Positions 8,398 through 18,095 of a DNA stretch of 64,000 nt are shown here, piece by piece. The notes beneath the pieces were generated by a model. It ran no database searches and was not told where the DNA came from. It saw only the letters and a program-made list of their open reading frames with translations. Location: assembly GCF_017488845.2 (NCBI RefSeq), contig NZ_CP083373.1, positions 620,001 to 684,000 on the forward strand. Direction: 5' to 3'. The stretch's first letter is position 1. Each line of letters begins with the position of its first letter. Made by a program: the position numbers and the translations under genes. Origin of the DNA: Ensifer canadensis. Its GTDB lineage: Bacteria > Pseudomonadota > Alphaproteobacteria > Rhizobiales > Rhizobiaceae.

Positions 8398-9648
8398 TTA
8401 GAGTGCAGGCACCGACTTTAGCGGCCGGTTTGCCCCGACATTGCGTTGCATGGCTGAGAGCGAGGAGCGGACGGCCTCGTAGCCGTGTTCTCGCATGGCG
8501 TTCTCATAGTCGTGGACGGCTGCGATCAGCGGCTTGTCATGGCGTCGCGCGGCGACGAGCTCGCGAACCAGCAGACCGGTGTCGTAGAGCGCGGTGTTGC
8601 CGCCGAGAGCGCGGAAATAGGTCATCGCGTGGATCGCATCGCCGAGCAGCGTGACCGGACCGGGCTGCCATTTCGCGCCGGGCGTCGAGCTTTTGACCTT
8701 GAGGAAGGCGACCGTCGACGGATCGCTGTGGCGGATGAGCTTCAGGATGCGCTCGTCCCAATGGCCGATACGTTGAAGTAGCGCTTGCAGCAGGCCGGCG
8801 CCATCGAGCGTTTCAAGGAGTTCATCCGGTCCCAGTTCGTCCGTATCGTAAGCGGTGTTCCACCAGGTGTAGCTGGTGGTGTTGTTGAAATGGAAACCGG
8901 GGATGTTGCGATGATCGGGGTCTTCGGCGCCAATGAAATCGTGCCGGGCATAGGCGGCTGGATCGACCCGGTGGCTGGTGATCATCAGGCCACGGCCGTC
9001 GCTCGGGCGGATATTGGTGTTGAACTCGGTAAGAAGCGGTGAGATGTCATGGTGCGCAGCCGCTTCAAGGCTGATCTTGCCCGCCAGGCGCCGAACACCG
9101 GTATCGATGCTCTTCAGATCCGGCAGCAGTTGGCGGCGAACGGCCGACCCCGCACCGTCGGCACCGACCAGAAGGTTGGCGCGGACAGTCGAGCCGTCAG
9201 CAAAATGCGCGATAACCGTGCCGTCTGGGAGCGGTTCATAGCGCTCGAAGCGTTTGCCCGTATGGAACCTGCCCTTCAGCCCGGAAAGAAGGATCTGCCG
9301 CAGCGTGATCCTGCTCACAGACTTTTCGATATGCGTGTCCTCGGTCTCCCGACTTTCGAGCCCGGCATTATCGAGACGCTCGAAGCCCTCGTCGAGAATC
9401 AGGTTCTCGGTCGGGGCAAACCCGAGCGTGTCCAGAAAGACCTGGAAGAGATGCGTCGGCAGATTGGCCTGAAGTGCGTCGATGCCACGCTGGCGGATAC
9501 GCATGCGAAAGCCTTGCACGTAGTCGGCCCGGCCCGGATCGCGTTCGAACACGGCGGCATCGATGCCGTTCTTCTTCAGACCCTGGGCCAGCGCAAGGCC
9601 GCCTGGGCCCCCGCCAATAATGGCGATGTCAACAAAAGAGATGCTCAT
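8398..9648 (-). CDS. FAD-dependent aromatic-ring-type monooxygenase
   Basis: 416 residues of the PHBH/TetX-like class A flavoprotein monooxygenases. The FAD dinucleotide motif is IAIIGGGPGGLALAQGLKKNG at the N-terminus, the central DG motif is LLVGADGAGSAVRRQL, and the GD motif is VTLLGDAIHAMTYFRALGGNTALYD, which binds the FAD ribose/pyrophosphate. These enzymes reduce their own FAD with NAD(P)H and hydroxylate aromatic or other small ring substrates. In this operon it could hydroxylate the desulfurised product or an aromatic organosulfur compound. The substrate cannot be read from sequence. Confidence 0.85.
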   Translation of the reverse strand: MSISFVDIAIIGGGPGGLALAQGLKKNGIDAAVFERDPGRADYVQGFRMRIRQRGIDALQANLPTHLFQVFLDTLGFAPTENLILDEGFERLDNAGLESRETEDTHIEKSVSRITLRQILLSGLKGRFHTGKRFERYEPLPDGTVIAHFADGSTVRANLLVGADGAGSAVRRQLLPDLKSIDTGVRRLAGKISLEAAAHHDISPLLTEFNTNIRPSDGRGLMITSHRVDPAAYARHDFIGAEDPDHRNIPGFHFNNTTSYTWWNTAYDTDELGPDELLETLDGAGLLQALLQRIGHWDERILKLIRHSDPSTVAFLKVKSSTPGAKWQPGPVTLLGDAIHAMTYFRALGGNTALYDTGLLVRELVAARRHDKPLIAAVHDYENAMREHGYEAVRSSLSAMQRNVGANRPLKSVPAL

Positions 9649-9653
9649 GACTG

Positions 9654-10544
9654 TTACTCGCTGAGCGCTGCCTCTGCGGCTGCATGTTCGGAGATGAAGG
9701 CTGCGACACTGCGCGGTGGTCGGCCCAGCAGCGATTTCACGACATCGGTCGTCGTGGCCGCACGACCGGCAGCGATCAACTTCGCGAATTGCGCTATGGC
9801 ACGGTGTTCGAAGTCGGCATCGCCTGATGCCGCCAAAGGGGGCTTCTCGACGACGGCAAACCGCCGCTTCAAAGTCGTCGAGAGCAGATCGGCGAGCTGG
9901 CGCGCGCTGACGATGTCAGGACCGGTGAGATTGAGTGTTCGCCCAGTGACGGTGTCGGCGAGAAGCTGATCGACGGCGACATCGGCGATATCTCGTGCAT
10001 CGATGTAGCCGACACCGGCGTCGGGATTGGCCGCTGCCACCGTATCGGTAGCGATTGCCTGGCGGACGGCGTTGGCGAGCGAGACCTGCATCCAAGCATT
10101 CGGTCGAAGCGAAACGGTATCCAGTGCAAGACTGTTGAGGTGCCGCTCGACAGCGGCGTGGGCATCGCCGGAGATGGAATGACCGGGCGGATCGATGGTC
10201 CAGTCGGAACCTGAGATCTTGACGATGCGCCGGACGCCGGCCGCTAAGGCGGCATCGGCTGCGCTGATCTGATCGGTGACGAGCCTGGCGCTGATGGGCG
10301 ACAGGAGCAGGAGCCGTCCGGCGCCGCGTACCGCGGTATCGAGCGAAGTACGATCGCCGAAGTCGCCGACGGCAATCTGTACGCTTTCGCCAAACAGGCG
10401 GCGTGCGGCATCGGGCCGGCGCGTAAGGATGCGAACCGGTTGTTTCAGAGCGGCCAGCCTCCGAACGATGAGCTGGCCGAGCTTGCCGGTGGCGCCGGCG
10501 ATGATGGTTGTCGCACCGGTGACAGGAACTGCTGCTTTGCTCAT
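9654..10544 (-). CDS. NmrA-family NAD(P)-binding protein
   Basis: 296 residues; Rossmann motif TIIAGATGKLGQLIVRRLAAL, then RILTRRPDAARRLFG and GYIDARDIADVAVDQLL, typical of NmrA/TMR-like atypical SDRs. The open frame extends to 10628, but the ATG at 10544 overlaps the stop of the upstream DszB-like gene (ATGA), which both fixes the start and shows translational coupling. It is the second NmrA-type protein in the operon and is only distantly similar to the first. Confidence 0.8.
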   Translation of the reverse strand: MSKAAVPVTGATTIIAGATGKLGQLIVRRLAALKQPVRILTRRPDAARRLFGESVQIAVGDFGDRTSLDTAVRGAGRLLLLSPISARLVTDQISAADAALAAGVRRIVKISGSDWTIDPPGHSISGDAHAAVERHLNSLALDTVSLRPNAWMQVSLANAVRQAIATDTVAAANPDAGVGYIDARDIADVAVDQLLADTVTGRTLNLTGPDIVSARQLADLLSTTLKRRFAVVEKPPLAASGDADFEHRAIAQFAKLIAAGRAATTTDVVKSLLGRPPRSVAAFISEHAAAEAALSE

Positions 10545-11575
10545 GCGGCCGCCCGCCGTGATGCGGCCTCCAGCGGCCGGTGATCGATCCAGCCAAACAC
10601 GTCGAAGTCGGCCGGAAGGAAGCCCCATTCGAGCAGGAAGCGTTTGAAGTGGTCGAAGGCAGCCAACTGCTCATCGTCGAGTGTCAGCTTGAGATGGCTG
10701 TGGACATCCGGACCATTCGCAGCCCGGATCGCGTCTTCGCCCACGCCGATTTCATTGGCGATGAAGCGCACCGCTTCATTCGGGTTCGCCTCCGCCCATT
10801 CGGCAACACGTGCGACCGTTGCGACAAGGCCCGTGACAAGGTCGAAATGCTCGTCGAGAAATTTGAGGTCGACGGTCAAGGGCCTCGGCGTACCGTTGTT
10901 GATGCGGATCTTTGCATCAGAGTGGAAGCCGAATTCCGAGACGACGACGGCGCCGATCTGATTGGCTAGCACCAAACCTTCGGCACCCTTGACGAAGAAG
11001 GCATCGATCTTGCCGCCCGCCAGCGCCAGAAGCTCGTCGCCGTAGGGATAGCGGCGCTTCAACCCGAGAAACGCGGCATTGCCCCTTTCGATCAGGTTTG
11101 CCTCGCTGCTGTCGAGATAGACCAGTTCGACATCGCGATGGGTGAGCCCCTCAAGCTCCAATGCGGACACGATGCCTTTCAACGCGGTGGCGCGCTGGAA
11201 GTCGACGATGGCTTCATTCGGTTTGCGCGGCACCCCGATGCGCCGGCCCTTCAGATCCGAGCCTTTGGCGATGCCTGAGCCGGGAAGCGCGATGATCGCC
11301 TGGAATTCGTCCGTGGTCGTAATGCCGACCACTCGGGTCTGCCGTCCGCCCGATCGTGCCCAAAGGGGCGGGATGTTGCCACCCTGGCGGAACGAGTGGT
11401 CCAGCGTATGGGTGAAATGGCTCTCGCGGACGGTCTGATCCTTGCTGTCGCGGATCGATCGAACCGCGACACCGGTGGCTTCGAACTGCCGATCGACCCA
11501 GCCGAGTTGGTGGGCGATCGACAGGGGCGTGGGGGCCGGGCAACGGGTGTACCAGACGGAATTGAGTGATGACAT
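10541..11575 (-). CDS. DszB-like desulfinase-family protein (paralogue 1)
   Basis: 344 residues, normally auto-annotated as a sulfonate/nitrate ABC substrate-binding protein. It has no signal peptide and begins MSSLNSVWYTRCPAP. The start is set by an AGGAG seven bases before the ATG at 11575. Against my memory of Rhodococcus DszB (2'-hydroxybiphenyl-2-sulfinate desulfinase), the catalytic Cys27 in SNCPVP matches C12 in TRCPAP. His60 matches H53 in SHFTH, and Arg70 with Gly72-Gly73 matches R63 and G65-G66. The His-to-Arg spacing of exactly ten and the following IPP are the same. This suggests a cytoplasmic C-S bond hydrolase releasing sulfite rather than a transporter subunit. It sits between DszC-like and NmrA genes. 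Substrate unknown; gate residues differ from DszB, so dibenzothiophene is not implied. Confidence 0.75.
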   Translation of the reverse strand: MSSLNSVWYTRCPAPTPLSIAHQLGWVDRQFEATGVAVRSIRDSKDQTVRESHFTHTLDHSFRQGGNIPPLWARSGGRQTRVVGITTTDEFQAIIALPGSGIAKGSDLKGRRIGVPRKPNEAIVDFQRATALKGIVSALELEGLTHRDVELVYLDSSEANLIERGNAAFLGLKRRYPYGDELLALAGGKIDAFFVKGAEGLVLANQIGAVVVSEFGFHSDAKIRINNGTPRPLTVDLKFLDEHFDLVTGLVATVARVAEWAEANPNEAVRFIANEIGVGEDAIRAANGPDVHSHLKLTLDDEQLAAFDHFKRFLLEWGFLPADFDVFGWIDHRPLEAASRRAAA

Positions 11576-11585
11576 CGCGAGGCTC

Positions 11586-12818
11586 CTAGCTGCGGCCGAC
11601 AACGGCAAGGCGGGGTTGTTGATGGGTGCGAACCGGCACCGGCTCCAGCGGCAGCGCCGGGGCAGCGGCGTGCCGGCTGAGTGCCGCCTTGGCGAGCATC
11701 GTGCGGATCAGGTTGTTCTGCGGCGCATGGGCCTTGCCGGACAGCGCATCGCGGTGGTGACGCTCCAGCGGGTTGTCGCGGCTGATGCCGGGATTGCCGC
11801 CGAGTTCCAGTGCAAGCGTGGTTGCGGCGATCGCATTCTCGATGACGGTGTGCTTGACCGCCGCCGCATCCGGGCCGAATGGCCGACCGGCGTCGAAATC
11901 CTCGGCAATAGACCGGAGCAGCCGGCGATTGACCGTCAGCAGGACCTCGATCTGGCCGAGCCCGTCCTGGATGCGCGGCACGGTGGAGAGCGGTGCGCCG
12001 AGGCTTGTGGGTGCCCGCGTGGTGGTGAACTCGATCAGCCAGTCGCGGGCGCCGCGCGCAGCACCGTCGTAGATCGCTGGCACAAGGCTGAAGTACCAGG
12101 CGCCCATGCGTTCGTCGCGTTTCAGGCCTTCGCTCGCGGGCGCTATATCAAGCACATCCTCCACCGGAACGGCGACGTCGTCGAGGATCAGATCGTCGCT
12201 GTTGGTGGCGCGCATGCCGGTGGCGTTCCAGGTCTTTTCGACGCGAATGCCGTCGGCGGACGTCGGCACGAGAAACGACCCGAGGCGCGGCACCGGCTCG
12301 TCGGTAACGGCGAGCACGGCGACCCAACGCAACAGCGGAATGCCAGTCGCATAGGTCTTGTGGCCAGTAATCCGCCAGTGATCGCCGACCCGGCGCGCGA
12401 TGGTCTCCGGTAAAGAGCCGTGTGACGGAGATCCGACACGCGGTTCGACCTGCGCAGCATTGATCAGCGCCACGCCCTCGCGGTTGGCCTTGATCACCCG
12501 TTCGACAAGATGCTCCGGCCATTTGCCCGAGGTGCGCAGCGAATAATGCTGGTTGTAATGCATCGAGAGAACGAGCGCTGTGGACGGCTCGCCGCGGGCA
12601 ATCGCCGAGACGACCGAGAGCGCTTCGGTCAATCCGCCGCCCAGACCGCCTTGCTCCGTCGCGGTCACGAGGCCGAGCAGCCCGGCTTCGTGAAGCGCAT
12701 CGAAATTGGCGAAGGGAAATTCGCCGGTTTCGTCATAATGCCGGGCGGTCAGCGCAAAGCGCTTTCCCAAGTCCTCGGCCCTTTCAATCGCCAACTCGAT
12801 TTCAGTTGCGGCGGTCAT
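11586..12818 (-). CDS. DszC/SfnC-like acyl-CoA dehydrogenase-fold monooxygenase
   Basis: 410 residues with the acyl-CoA dehydrogenase fold: an N-terminal helical part (LGLVTATEQGGLGGGLTEALSVVSAIARGEPSTALVLSMHY), a central beta domain (WRITGHKTYATGIPLLRWVAVLAVT, WNATGMRATNSDDLILDDVAVP) and a C-terminal helical bundle. It lacks an obvious acyl-CoA dehydrogenase catalytic Glu context and fits the DszC/SfnC/FMNH2-dependent group D monooxygenases, which oxidise sulfides or sulfones. It is flanked on both sides by DszB-like genes within the same operon, the arrangement expected for an oxidise-then-hydrolyse desulfurisation pathway. Confidence 0.8.
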   Translation of the reverse strand: MTAATEIELAIERAEDLGKRFALTARHYDETGEFPFANFDALHEAGLLGLVTATEQGGLGGGLTEALSVVSAIARGEPSTALVLSMHYNQHYSLRTSGKWPEHLVERVIKANREGVALINAAQVEPRVGSPSHGSLPETIARRVGDHWRITGHKTYATGIPLLRWVAVLAVTDEPVPRLGSFLVPTSADGIRVEKTWNATGMRATNSDDLILDDVAVPVEDVLDIAPASEGLKRDERMGAWYFSLVPAIYDGAARGARDWLIEFTTTRAPTSLGAPLSTVPRIQDGLGQIEVLLTVNRRLLRSIAEDFDAGRPFGPDAAAVKHTVIENAIAATTLALELGGNPGISRDNPLERHHRDALSGKAHAPQNNLIRTMLAKAALSRHAAAPALPLEPVPVRTHQQPRLAVVGRS

Positions 12819-12830
12819 CGGCTTCTCCGG

Positions 12831-13871
12831 TCAGGCAACGGCGCGTGTTTCGAGATCGGCCCAGGGACGACGATCAACCCAGGCTTCGATGTCGAAGTTC
12901 TGGGCAAGGAAGCCCCACTCGTGCAGGAAGTCCTTGTAGTGACCGATCGCGTCCACCAGCTCAGGCTCGAGACCGATCCCAAGATGGCGATGCAGGTCCG
13001 GGCCGTTGGCGGCGGCGACGACCTCTTCGGATGCGCCGACTTCGCGGGCAACGAAGCGGCGCACGTCATCCGGATGCGCTTCGGCCCAGGCGCTTGCGCG
13101 CTTGAGGGTCTCGATCAGCTTTGTCACCAGATCGGGCCGGTCCTCTGCCAGCCGCTCGTCGACCGTCAGGATGCGTGGTGAGCCCGAATTGATGCGGATT
13201 TTGGGGTCGGGGTGGAAACCGAACTCGGTCACGGTATGGGTGGCAAAAAGGTTGGCGACGCTGATGCCGGGCGTGCCCTTGACATAGATTGCATCGACAT
13301 CGCCGCGAAGGAGCGCTGCGATTTCAGGGCCATAGGCCTGCCGGTTGCGCAGGCCGTAGAGCTGAGGTCCGTCTCGATTGTCGAGCACGGTATCTTCAAG
13401 CGGGATGTCGACGATTTCGACATCCGTATGCGTCAGCTCTTCGAGCGACAAAGCAGAGACAAGGCCCTTCAGAGCGGTAGCCGCCATGAAGTCGACGATG
13501 CCGGGAGGGCGCCGGGCAATGCCGAAGCGACGGCCGACAAGTTCCCGCGTCGTCTTGATGCCCGTTGCCGGCAAGGTGATGATGGCCTGGAACTCATCGG
13601 TCCAGGTAATGCCGACGAGCCGCGTCGGATTTCCTTCCGAACGGGCGCGGATTGGCGGGACGTTGCCGCCGTGGCGAAACGAGTAATCCAGATGATGGTT
13701 GAAGTGGCTGGACCGGATCGTCCGGTCCTTGCTGTCGATGATGGAGTTGAGGGTGATGCCCTCGCTGGCAAAGGCTTCGTCGAGCAGACCCAGCTGCGTC
13801 GCAAGGCCGACCGGGGTCGGGACCGGGCAGCGGGTATACCAGATTTGTGAGATAGTGTTCCTGCGCGTCAT
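12831..13871 (-). CDS. DszB-like desulfinase-family protein (paralogue 2)
   Basis: 346 residues, clearly paralogous to the product of 10541-11575 (shared IWYTRCPVPTP, IDSKDRTIR, HLDYSFRHGGNVPP, VGITWTDEFQAIITLP, KIRINSGSPR). No signal peptide is present. The putative catalytic set is again complete: C15, H56, R66, G68-G69, with the DszB His-to-Arg spacing. Between Cys and His both paralogues carry eight more residues than DszB as I remember it. It is the first gene of the leftward operon, with its start 293 bases from the divergent dppB-like gene. Two DszB-like copies around one DszC-like gene suggest two substrates or a heteromer. A substrate-binding protein that lost its leader is the alternative. 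Confidence 0.75.
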   Translation of the reverse strand: MTRRNTISQIWYTRCPVPTPVGLATQLGLLDEAFASEGITLNSIIDSKDRTIRSSHFNHHLDYSFRHGGNVPPIRARSEGNPTRLVGITWTDEFQAIITLPATGIKTTRELVGRRFGIARRPPGIVDFMAATALKGLVSALSLEELTHTDVEIVDIPLEDTVLDNRDGPQLYGLRNRQAYGPEIAALLRGDVDAIYVKGTPGISVANLFATHTVTEFGFHPDPKIRINSGSPRILTVDERLAEDRPDLVTKLIETLKRASAWAEAHPDDVRRFVAREVGASEEVVAAANGPDLHRHLGIGLEPELVDAIGHYKDFLHEWGFLAQNFDIEAWVDRRPWADLETRAVA

Positions 13872-14164
13872 GGATCCTCTGCCGTCCTCAAGATGATATC
13901 AGGAAGCCTTTTCCGCTCAGGGCGCGCTTTGTAGTGAGCTGTTGCCGAGCGGTTCGCATTTTGAGAATAATCCACCGAAATCAGTGTCTTTTGAGAGCTG
14001 TATGGAAAACTGGTTCTCGCAGATCGCCGTTGTCGGGTCGAATTTACCAAAACACGTTTGACAAAGCCTATAGAGTTAGTCAACAATAAAATCATCGGCG
14101 GGGGAAATCCGGGGCCGACGACACGTTTCGCCTTGTGCGAATTTTCAAGTGAGAGACGACAGGC
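13872..14164. promoter_or_regulatory. divergent promoter region of the dsz-like and dpp-like operons
   Basis: 293 bases between two divergent start codons. A TTGACA at 14058-14063 pointing right is followed by a short TTGAC/GTCAA dyad, but no good -10 at 16-18 bases is obvious. TTTTGAGA occurs twice (near 13960 and 13990). No regulator gene lies adjacent, so control is probably by a distant sulfur-responsive factor. Low certainty on individual elements. Confidence 0.4.
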
Positions 14165-15151
14165 ATGCCGGCTTTGATCAGAATTGTCAGAACGCTGCGA
14201 CGCACGCTGGTCCAGGCAATTCCGACGCTGCTCGGGATCATCATCCTCAACTTCTTCCTGCTGCAGCTGGCGCCGGGAGATGCTGCCGACGTGCTTGCCG
14301 GCGAGGCGGGTTCGGCAACCGAGGAAAGCGTGGCAGCACTCAGGGCCCGCTTCGGGCTGGACAGCCCGGTGCTGGAGCAACTGGCGACATACCTCAACAA
14401 TCTCGCGCATTTCAGTCTGGGATTTTCGCCGCGCTACGGCATGCCAGTCGCCGACCTGATCGCCCAGCGCCTACCGGGCACCTTGACTCTGATGGCGGTG
14501 GCGCTCGTCATCGCCATCTTCCTCGGCGTCGTTCTAGGATCCTTGATGGCGACATTTGCCGGACGTCTTCCCGATCGGCTGCTCTCGGTCTTCTCATTGC
14601 TGTTCTACTCGATCCCGAGCTTCTGGATCGGCCTGATGCTGATCGTCTTCTTCTCGGTCAAACTCGGCTGGCTGCCAAGCGGCGGCTCAGGCACCATCGG
14701 CTCGCGGCTCACAGGCTGGCCGGCACTGCTCGACACGGCGCGCTATATGGTGCTGCCGGCGACGTCGCTCGCGCTTTTCTACGTGGCGATCTATGCCAGG
14801 CTGACGCGGGCCTCCATGCTCGAAGTCAAAAACCAGGATTTCGTCCGCACCGCCTATGCCAAGGGACTGACGCCGTTCGGCGTTACTGCCAGGCATGTGC
14901 TGCGCAATGCCCTGATCCCGATCACCACCATGGCCGGCATGCACATCGGCGGCATGCTTGGCGGTGCCGTCGTGGTCGAGACGGTTTACAGCTGGCCGGG
15001 GCTCGGCAGGCTCGCCTTCGAAGCGGTCATGGGCCGTGATTTCACGGTGCTGCTCGGCATCCTCCTGTTGTCCTCGCTTCTCGTCATCATCGCAAACGCT
15101 GCCGTGGACCTCGTTCACGCCTGGCTCGATCCTCGAATTGGAGCACGCTGA
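14165..15151 (+). CDS. DppB-type ABC permease
   Basis: 328 residues, inner-membrane permease of the peptide/nickel/opine family. Typical start: LVQAIPTLLGIIILNFFLLQLAPGD with the first transmembrane helix, then ALRARFGLDSPVLEQLATYLNN. The EAA loop region is RLTRASMLEVKNQDFVRTAYAKGLTPFGVTARHVLRNALIP, which contacts the ATPases. It forms a heterodimer with the next gene. The operon is B-C-D-F and lacks a binding protein gene; the most likely partner is the Tat-exported protein at 25188-26813. The divergent dsz-like operon suggests import of an organosulfur compound rather than peptides. Confidence 0.88.
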   Translation: MPALIRIVRTLRRTLVQAIPTLLGIIILNFFLLQLAPGDAADVLAGEAGSATEESVAALRARFGLDSPVLEQLATYLNNLAHFSLGFSPRYGMPVADLIAQRLPGTLTLMAVALVIAIFLGVVLGSLMATFAGRLPDRLLSVFSLLFYSIPSFWIGLMLIVFFSVKLGWLPSGGSGTIGSRLTGWPALLDTARYMVLPATSLALFYVAIYARLTRASMLEVKNQDFVRTAYAKGLTPFGVTARHVLRNALIPITTMAGMHIGGMLGGAVVVETVYSWPGLGRLAFEAVMGRDFTVLLGILLLSSLLVIIANAAVDLVHAWLDPRIGAR

Positions 15152-16158
15152 TGTCCTCGACCGGTGTCGGAGCACTCCGCAATATTCCAGGCGCCACCTA
15201 TGCGCCTGCGACAGAAAATGAGCAGCCTGCCGGGGTTGCGCCGACGGAGGGCCCGGCCTGGTCCAACGTGAAGGCGCCGGACGCGCGCTCCCAGCAAAGT
15301 GCGACGATCGCAATTACCAATGGGCGACGCGCCATGAGGGTCTTCTTCGCCAATCCGAACGCGCTGTTCGGTACTGGCTTTCTCGGCCTCGTCATCGCCG
15401 TCGCGCTTCTGGCGCCCGTGTTTTTCCCCGACGACCCGCTTTCGATGGTGGGGCGGCCGTTCCTGTGGCCGGGACAGGATCCGGCCTTTCCTCTCGGAAC
15501 GGATTCGCTGGGACGCGACGTGCTATCAGGCATCCTGCACGGCTCGCGCATCTCGCTGTTTGTCGGGCTGACGGCGACCGCACTCGGGCTGACGTTCGGC
15601 GTTCTGGTTGGCGCAGTTGCCGGCTATTTCGGCGGCTGGGTCGACGATATTCTCGTCAGGCTCGTTGAGATCTTCCAGACGCTGCCGAGCTTTGTCCTTC
15701 TTGTCGTCCTGGTGGCGATCGCCCAGCCCTCGGCGACCACCGTGACGCTTGCGATCGCCGTCATCTCCTGGCCGACCGTGGCACGGTTGACCCGCGCCGA
15801 GTTCCGCGCAATCCGCGAGAAGGACTTCGTCATGGCTGCCCGCAGCCTTGGCTTCGGCCATGCCCGCATCATTTTCCGCGAGATCCTGCCGAACGCCTTG
15901 CCGCCGATCATCGTCACGTCGTCGGTCATGGTCGCGACCGCCATCCTGATGGAATCGGCATTGTCCTTCATGGGGCTCGGCGATCCGAATGTGGTCAGTT
16001 GGGGCTCGATGATCGGGACCGGCCGAGAGCTGGTCAGAACCGCCTGGTATCTGACGGCACTGCCTGGGCTTGCGATTGTCTTCACGGTGCTGGCGCTCAA
16101 CCTCATCGGTGACGGATTGAACGACGCCCTCAATCCCCGCTTTTCGCAGGATCGTTGA
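15151..16158 (+). CDS. DppC-type ABC permease with long N-terminal tail
   Basis: 335 residues. The permease core begins near residue 62 ([30 protein letters not shown]), preceded by an unusually long, Ala/Pro/Thr-rich, probably cytoplasmic extension. The [22 protein letters not shown] motif and the EAA loop ([33 protein letters not shown]) are family hallmarks. The start overlaps the upstream stop (TGATG), supporting the long form; initiation at the internal ATG at 15334 is possible. Confidence 0.85.
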   Translation: MSSTGVGALRNIPGATYAPATENEQPAGVAPTEGPAWSNVKAPDARSQQSATIAITNGRRAMRVFFANPNALFGTGFLGLVIAVALLAPVFFPDDPLSMVGRPFLWPGQDPAFPLGTDSLGRDVLSGILHGSRISLFVGLTATALGLTFGVLVGAVAGYFGGWVDDILVRLVEIFQTLPSFVLLVVLVAIAQPSATTVTLAIAVISWPTVARLTRAEFRAIREKDFVMAARSLGFGHARIIFREILPNALPPIIVTSSVMVATAILMESALSFMGLGDPNVVSWGSMIGTGRELVRTAWYLTALPGLAIVFTVLALNLIGDGLNDALNPRFSQDR

Positions 16159-16160
16159 CG

Positions 16161-17159
16161 ATGGCTCCCTTGCTTCGGGTCGAAAACCTCACCATCGGCT
16201 TCCCACGTGCAGAACCGGTTCGCAACCTCTCCTTCGAGGTTGCTCAGGGCGAGACGCTTGCGATCGTCGGGGAATCCGGATCCGGAAAATCCCTGACCGC
16301 GCTGGCTTTGATGCAGCTGCTGCCGCGCGCGGCAAGGGTGACGAGCGGCCGTATCACGTTCGGCGACCGCGACCTGCTGGCACTCGATGCGCGCGAGATG
16401 CGGCGCCTGCGCGGGCGCGAGATCGCCATGATCTTTCAGGAACCGATGACCAGCCTCAATCCGGTGATGACGATTGGCGGTCAGATCGGCGAAGTGCTGA
16501 AGGTTCACGAAAGGCTTTCGGGAAAAGCGGCGCGGGCGCGCGCTATCGAACTCCTGCAGCTGGTCCGTATTCCGGGAGCCGACAAACGGGTCGACGACTA
16601 TCCGCACCAGCTGTCCGGCGGCATGCGCCAGAGGGTGATGATCGCGATGGCGGTCGCCTGTCGGCCGAAGCTACTGATCGCCGACGAGCCGACCACCGCC
16701 CTTGACGTCACGATCCAGGCGCAAGTGCTCGATCTGCTCGACACGCTCAGGCGCGAGCTACAGATGGCCGTTGTGCTCATCACTCATGATCTGGGTGTGG
16801 TTGCGCAATGGGCCGACAGGGTAGTGGTGATGTATGCAGGCCGTAAGGTGGAGCAGGCACTGCCGGCAGACCTCTTCAAGGATCCGCTGCACCCCTACAC
16901 GCGCGGGCTGCTTGCCGCTTCGCCGCGGTTGAAGAACGATTTCCACTATCGCAACGGCGCTTTGACCGAAATTCCAGGATCGATCGTCTCGGCGGTGGGC
17001 GAGGCGGGCTGTCCCTTCAGGCCGCGCTGCGCCCAGGCGCGGGCGAGCTGCGGCCACCATATCCCGCCCTTGACCGCCCCGGCACCCGATCGCCTCGTTG
17101 CCTGCCCCTTCACCTCGTCCATCAAGGCCGTGCCCGATGCCCTTGCTCTCAGCCACTGA
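16161..17159 (+). CDS. DppD-type ABC ATPase
   Basis: 332 residues. Walker [10 protein letters not shown]-loop [11 protein letters not shown], signature LSGGMRQR, Walker [13 protein letters not shown] and H-loop [10 protein letters not shown] are all present. The C-terminal oligopeptide-transporter domain carries the Cys pattern [14 protein letters not shown] seen in DppD/OppD, where cysteines can bind a Fe-S cluster. It energises uptake through the DppBC-type permeases upstream. An ATG at 16161 is used; 16155 would add two residues. Confidence 0.88.
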   Translation: MAPLLRVENLTIGFPRAEPVRNLSFEVAQGETLAIVGESGSGKSLTALALMQLLPRAARVTSGRITFGDRDLLALDAREMRRLRGREIAMIFQEPMTSLNPVMTIGGQIGEVLKVHERLSGKAARARAIELLQLVRIPGADKRVDDYPHQLSGGMRQRVMIAMAVACRPKLLIADEPTTALDVTIQAQVLDLLDTLRRELQMAVVLITHDLGVVAQWADRVVVMYAGRKVEQALPADLFKDPLHPYTRGLLAASPRLKNDFHYRNGALTEIPGSIVSAVGEAGCPFRPRCAQARASCGHHIPPLTAPAPDRLVACPFTSSIKAVPDALALSH

Positions 17160-18081
17160 CCTCAAGACCCACTACCAGAGCCGTGATGGGCTTCTGCGCT
17201 CTGTCGATGGCGTCGATCTTCGCGTCGAGCGCGGGGAGACGGTGGGGCTGGTGGGTGAAAGCGGCTGCGGCAAGTCGACCCTCGGCAAAACTCTTCTTCG
17301 GCTGGTTGATCCGACCGAGGGGCGGATCGAATTCAAAGGCGAGGACATCACGCTCATCGACCAGCGGCGATTGAGGAGCGTGCGCAAGTCGATCCAGATG
17401 ATTTTCCAGGATCCGTTCGCGTCGCTCAATCCGCGCCACACGATCGGTGAAATTCTCGAAGCGCCGCTGGTGGTGCACAAGGCAGGCGGGAGCATGGAGC
17501 GACGGCGGATCGTCGCCGGCATCGTATCGAAAGTCGGGTTGCCGGCCGATGCCATCAACCGATATCCGCACGAGTTTTCCGGCGGCCAGCGACAAAGGAT
17601 CGGCATCGCCCGCGCGCTGTTGCTCAATCCGGAGCTGATCGTCTGTGACGAACCTGTCTCGGCCCTCGACCTCTCGATCCAGGCACAGATCCTCAATCTT
17701 CTGGTCGAGATGAAGAAGGAATTCGGCCTTTCCTACATCTTCATCAGCCACGACCTTTCAGTGGTGCGCTACTTCTGCGACCGGGTGATGGTCATGTATC
17801 TCGGCAGGATCGTCGAAAGCGCAGACAACGAGACGCTGTGGTCCGATCCGCGCCATCCCTATACGCGTGCTTTGATGGAGGCGGTGCCCGATCCATCGCG
17901 CCCGCGCCACGCCGCCCCGCTTGGCGGTGATCTGCCGAGCCCCAGCAACATTCCTTCCGGCTGTCGGTTCCACACCCGATGCCCATTGGCGGCGGATCTG
18001 TGCCGCACCGCCGAACCCGAATTCCGCTTCATAGCACCACGCCACGAGGTGGCCTGCCATTTTGCGGACAGCATCAACTGA
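17137..18081 (+). CDS. DppF-type ABC ATPase
   Basis: 314 residues with Walker [10 protein letters not shown]-loop [12 protein letters not shown], signature FSGGQRQR, Walker [13 protein letters not shown] and H-loop ISHDLSVV. The C-terminal extension has [16 protein letters not shown]. The ATG at 17137 overlaps the upstream gene by 23 bases; the in-frame GTG or other starts back to 17098 would give an unlikely Pro-rich leader. It forms the ATPase heterodimer with DppD. Confidence 0.87.
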   Translation: MPLLSATDLKTHYQSRDGLLRSVDGVDLRVERGETVGLVGESGCGKSTLGKTLLRLVDPTEGRIEFKGEDITLIDQRRLRSVRKSIQMIFQDPFASLNPRHTIGEILEAPLVVHKAGGSMERRRIVAGIVSKVGLPADAINRYPHEFSGGQRQRIGIARALLLNPELIVCDEPVSALDLSIQAQILNLLVEMKKEFGLSYIFISHDLSVVRYFCDRVMVMYLGRIVESADNETLWSDPRHPYTRALMEAVPDPSRPRHAAPLGGDLPSPSNIPSGCRFHTRCPLAADLCRTAEPEFRFIAPRHEVACHFADSIN

Positions 18082-18095
18082 AATGGAGATTTTAA

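Noticed and set aside
10541..13871. Simple annotation of both proteins as sulfonate ABC binding proteins
   Set aside because: No leader peptide, no linked SsuBC-type permease or ATPase, and DszB-type catalytic residues with correct spacing.
14058..14090. TTGACA as a promoter for the dpp-like operon
   Set aside because: No acceptable -10 hexamer at 16-18 bases; kept only as a remark in the promoter-region entry.
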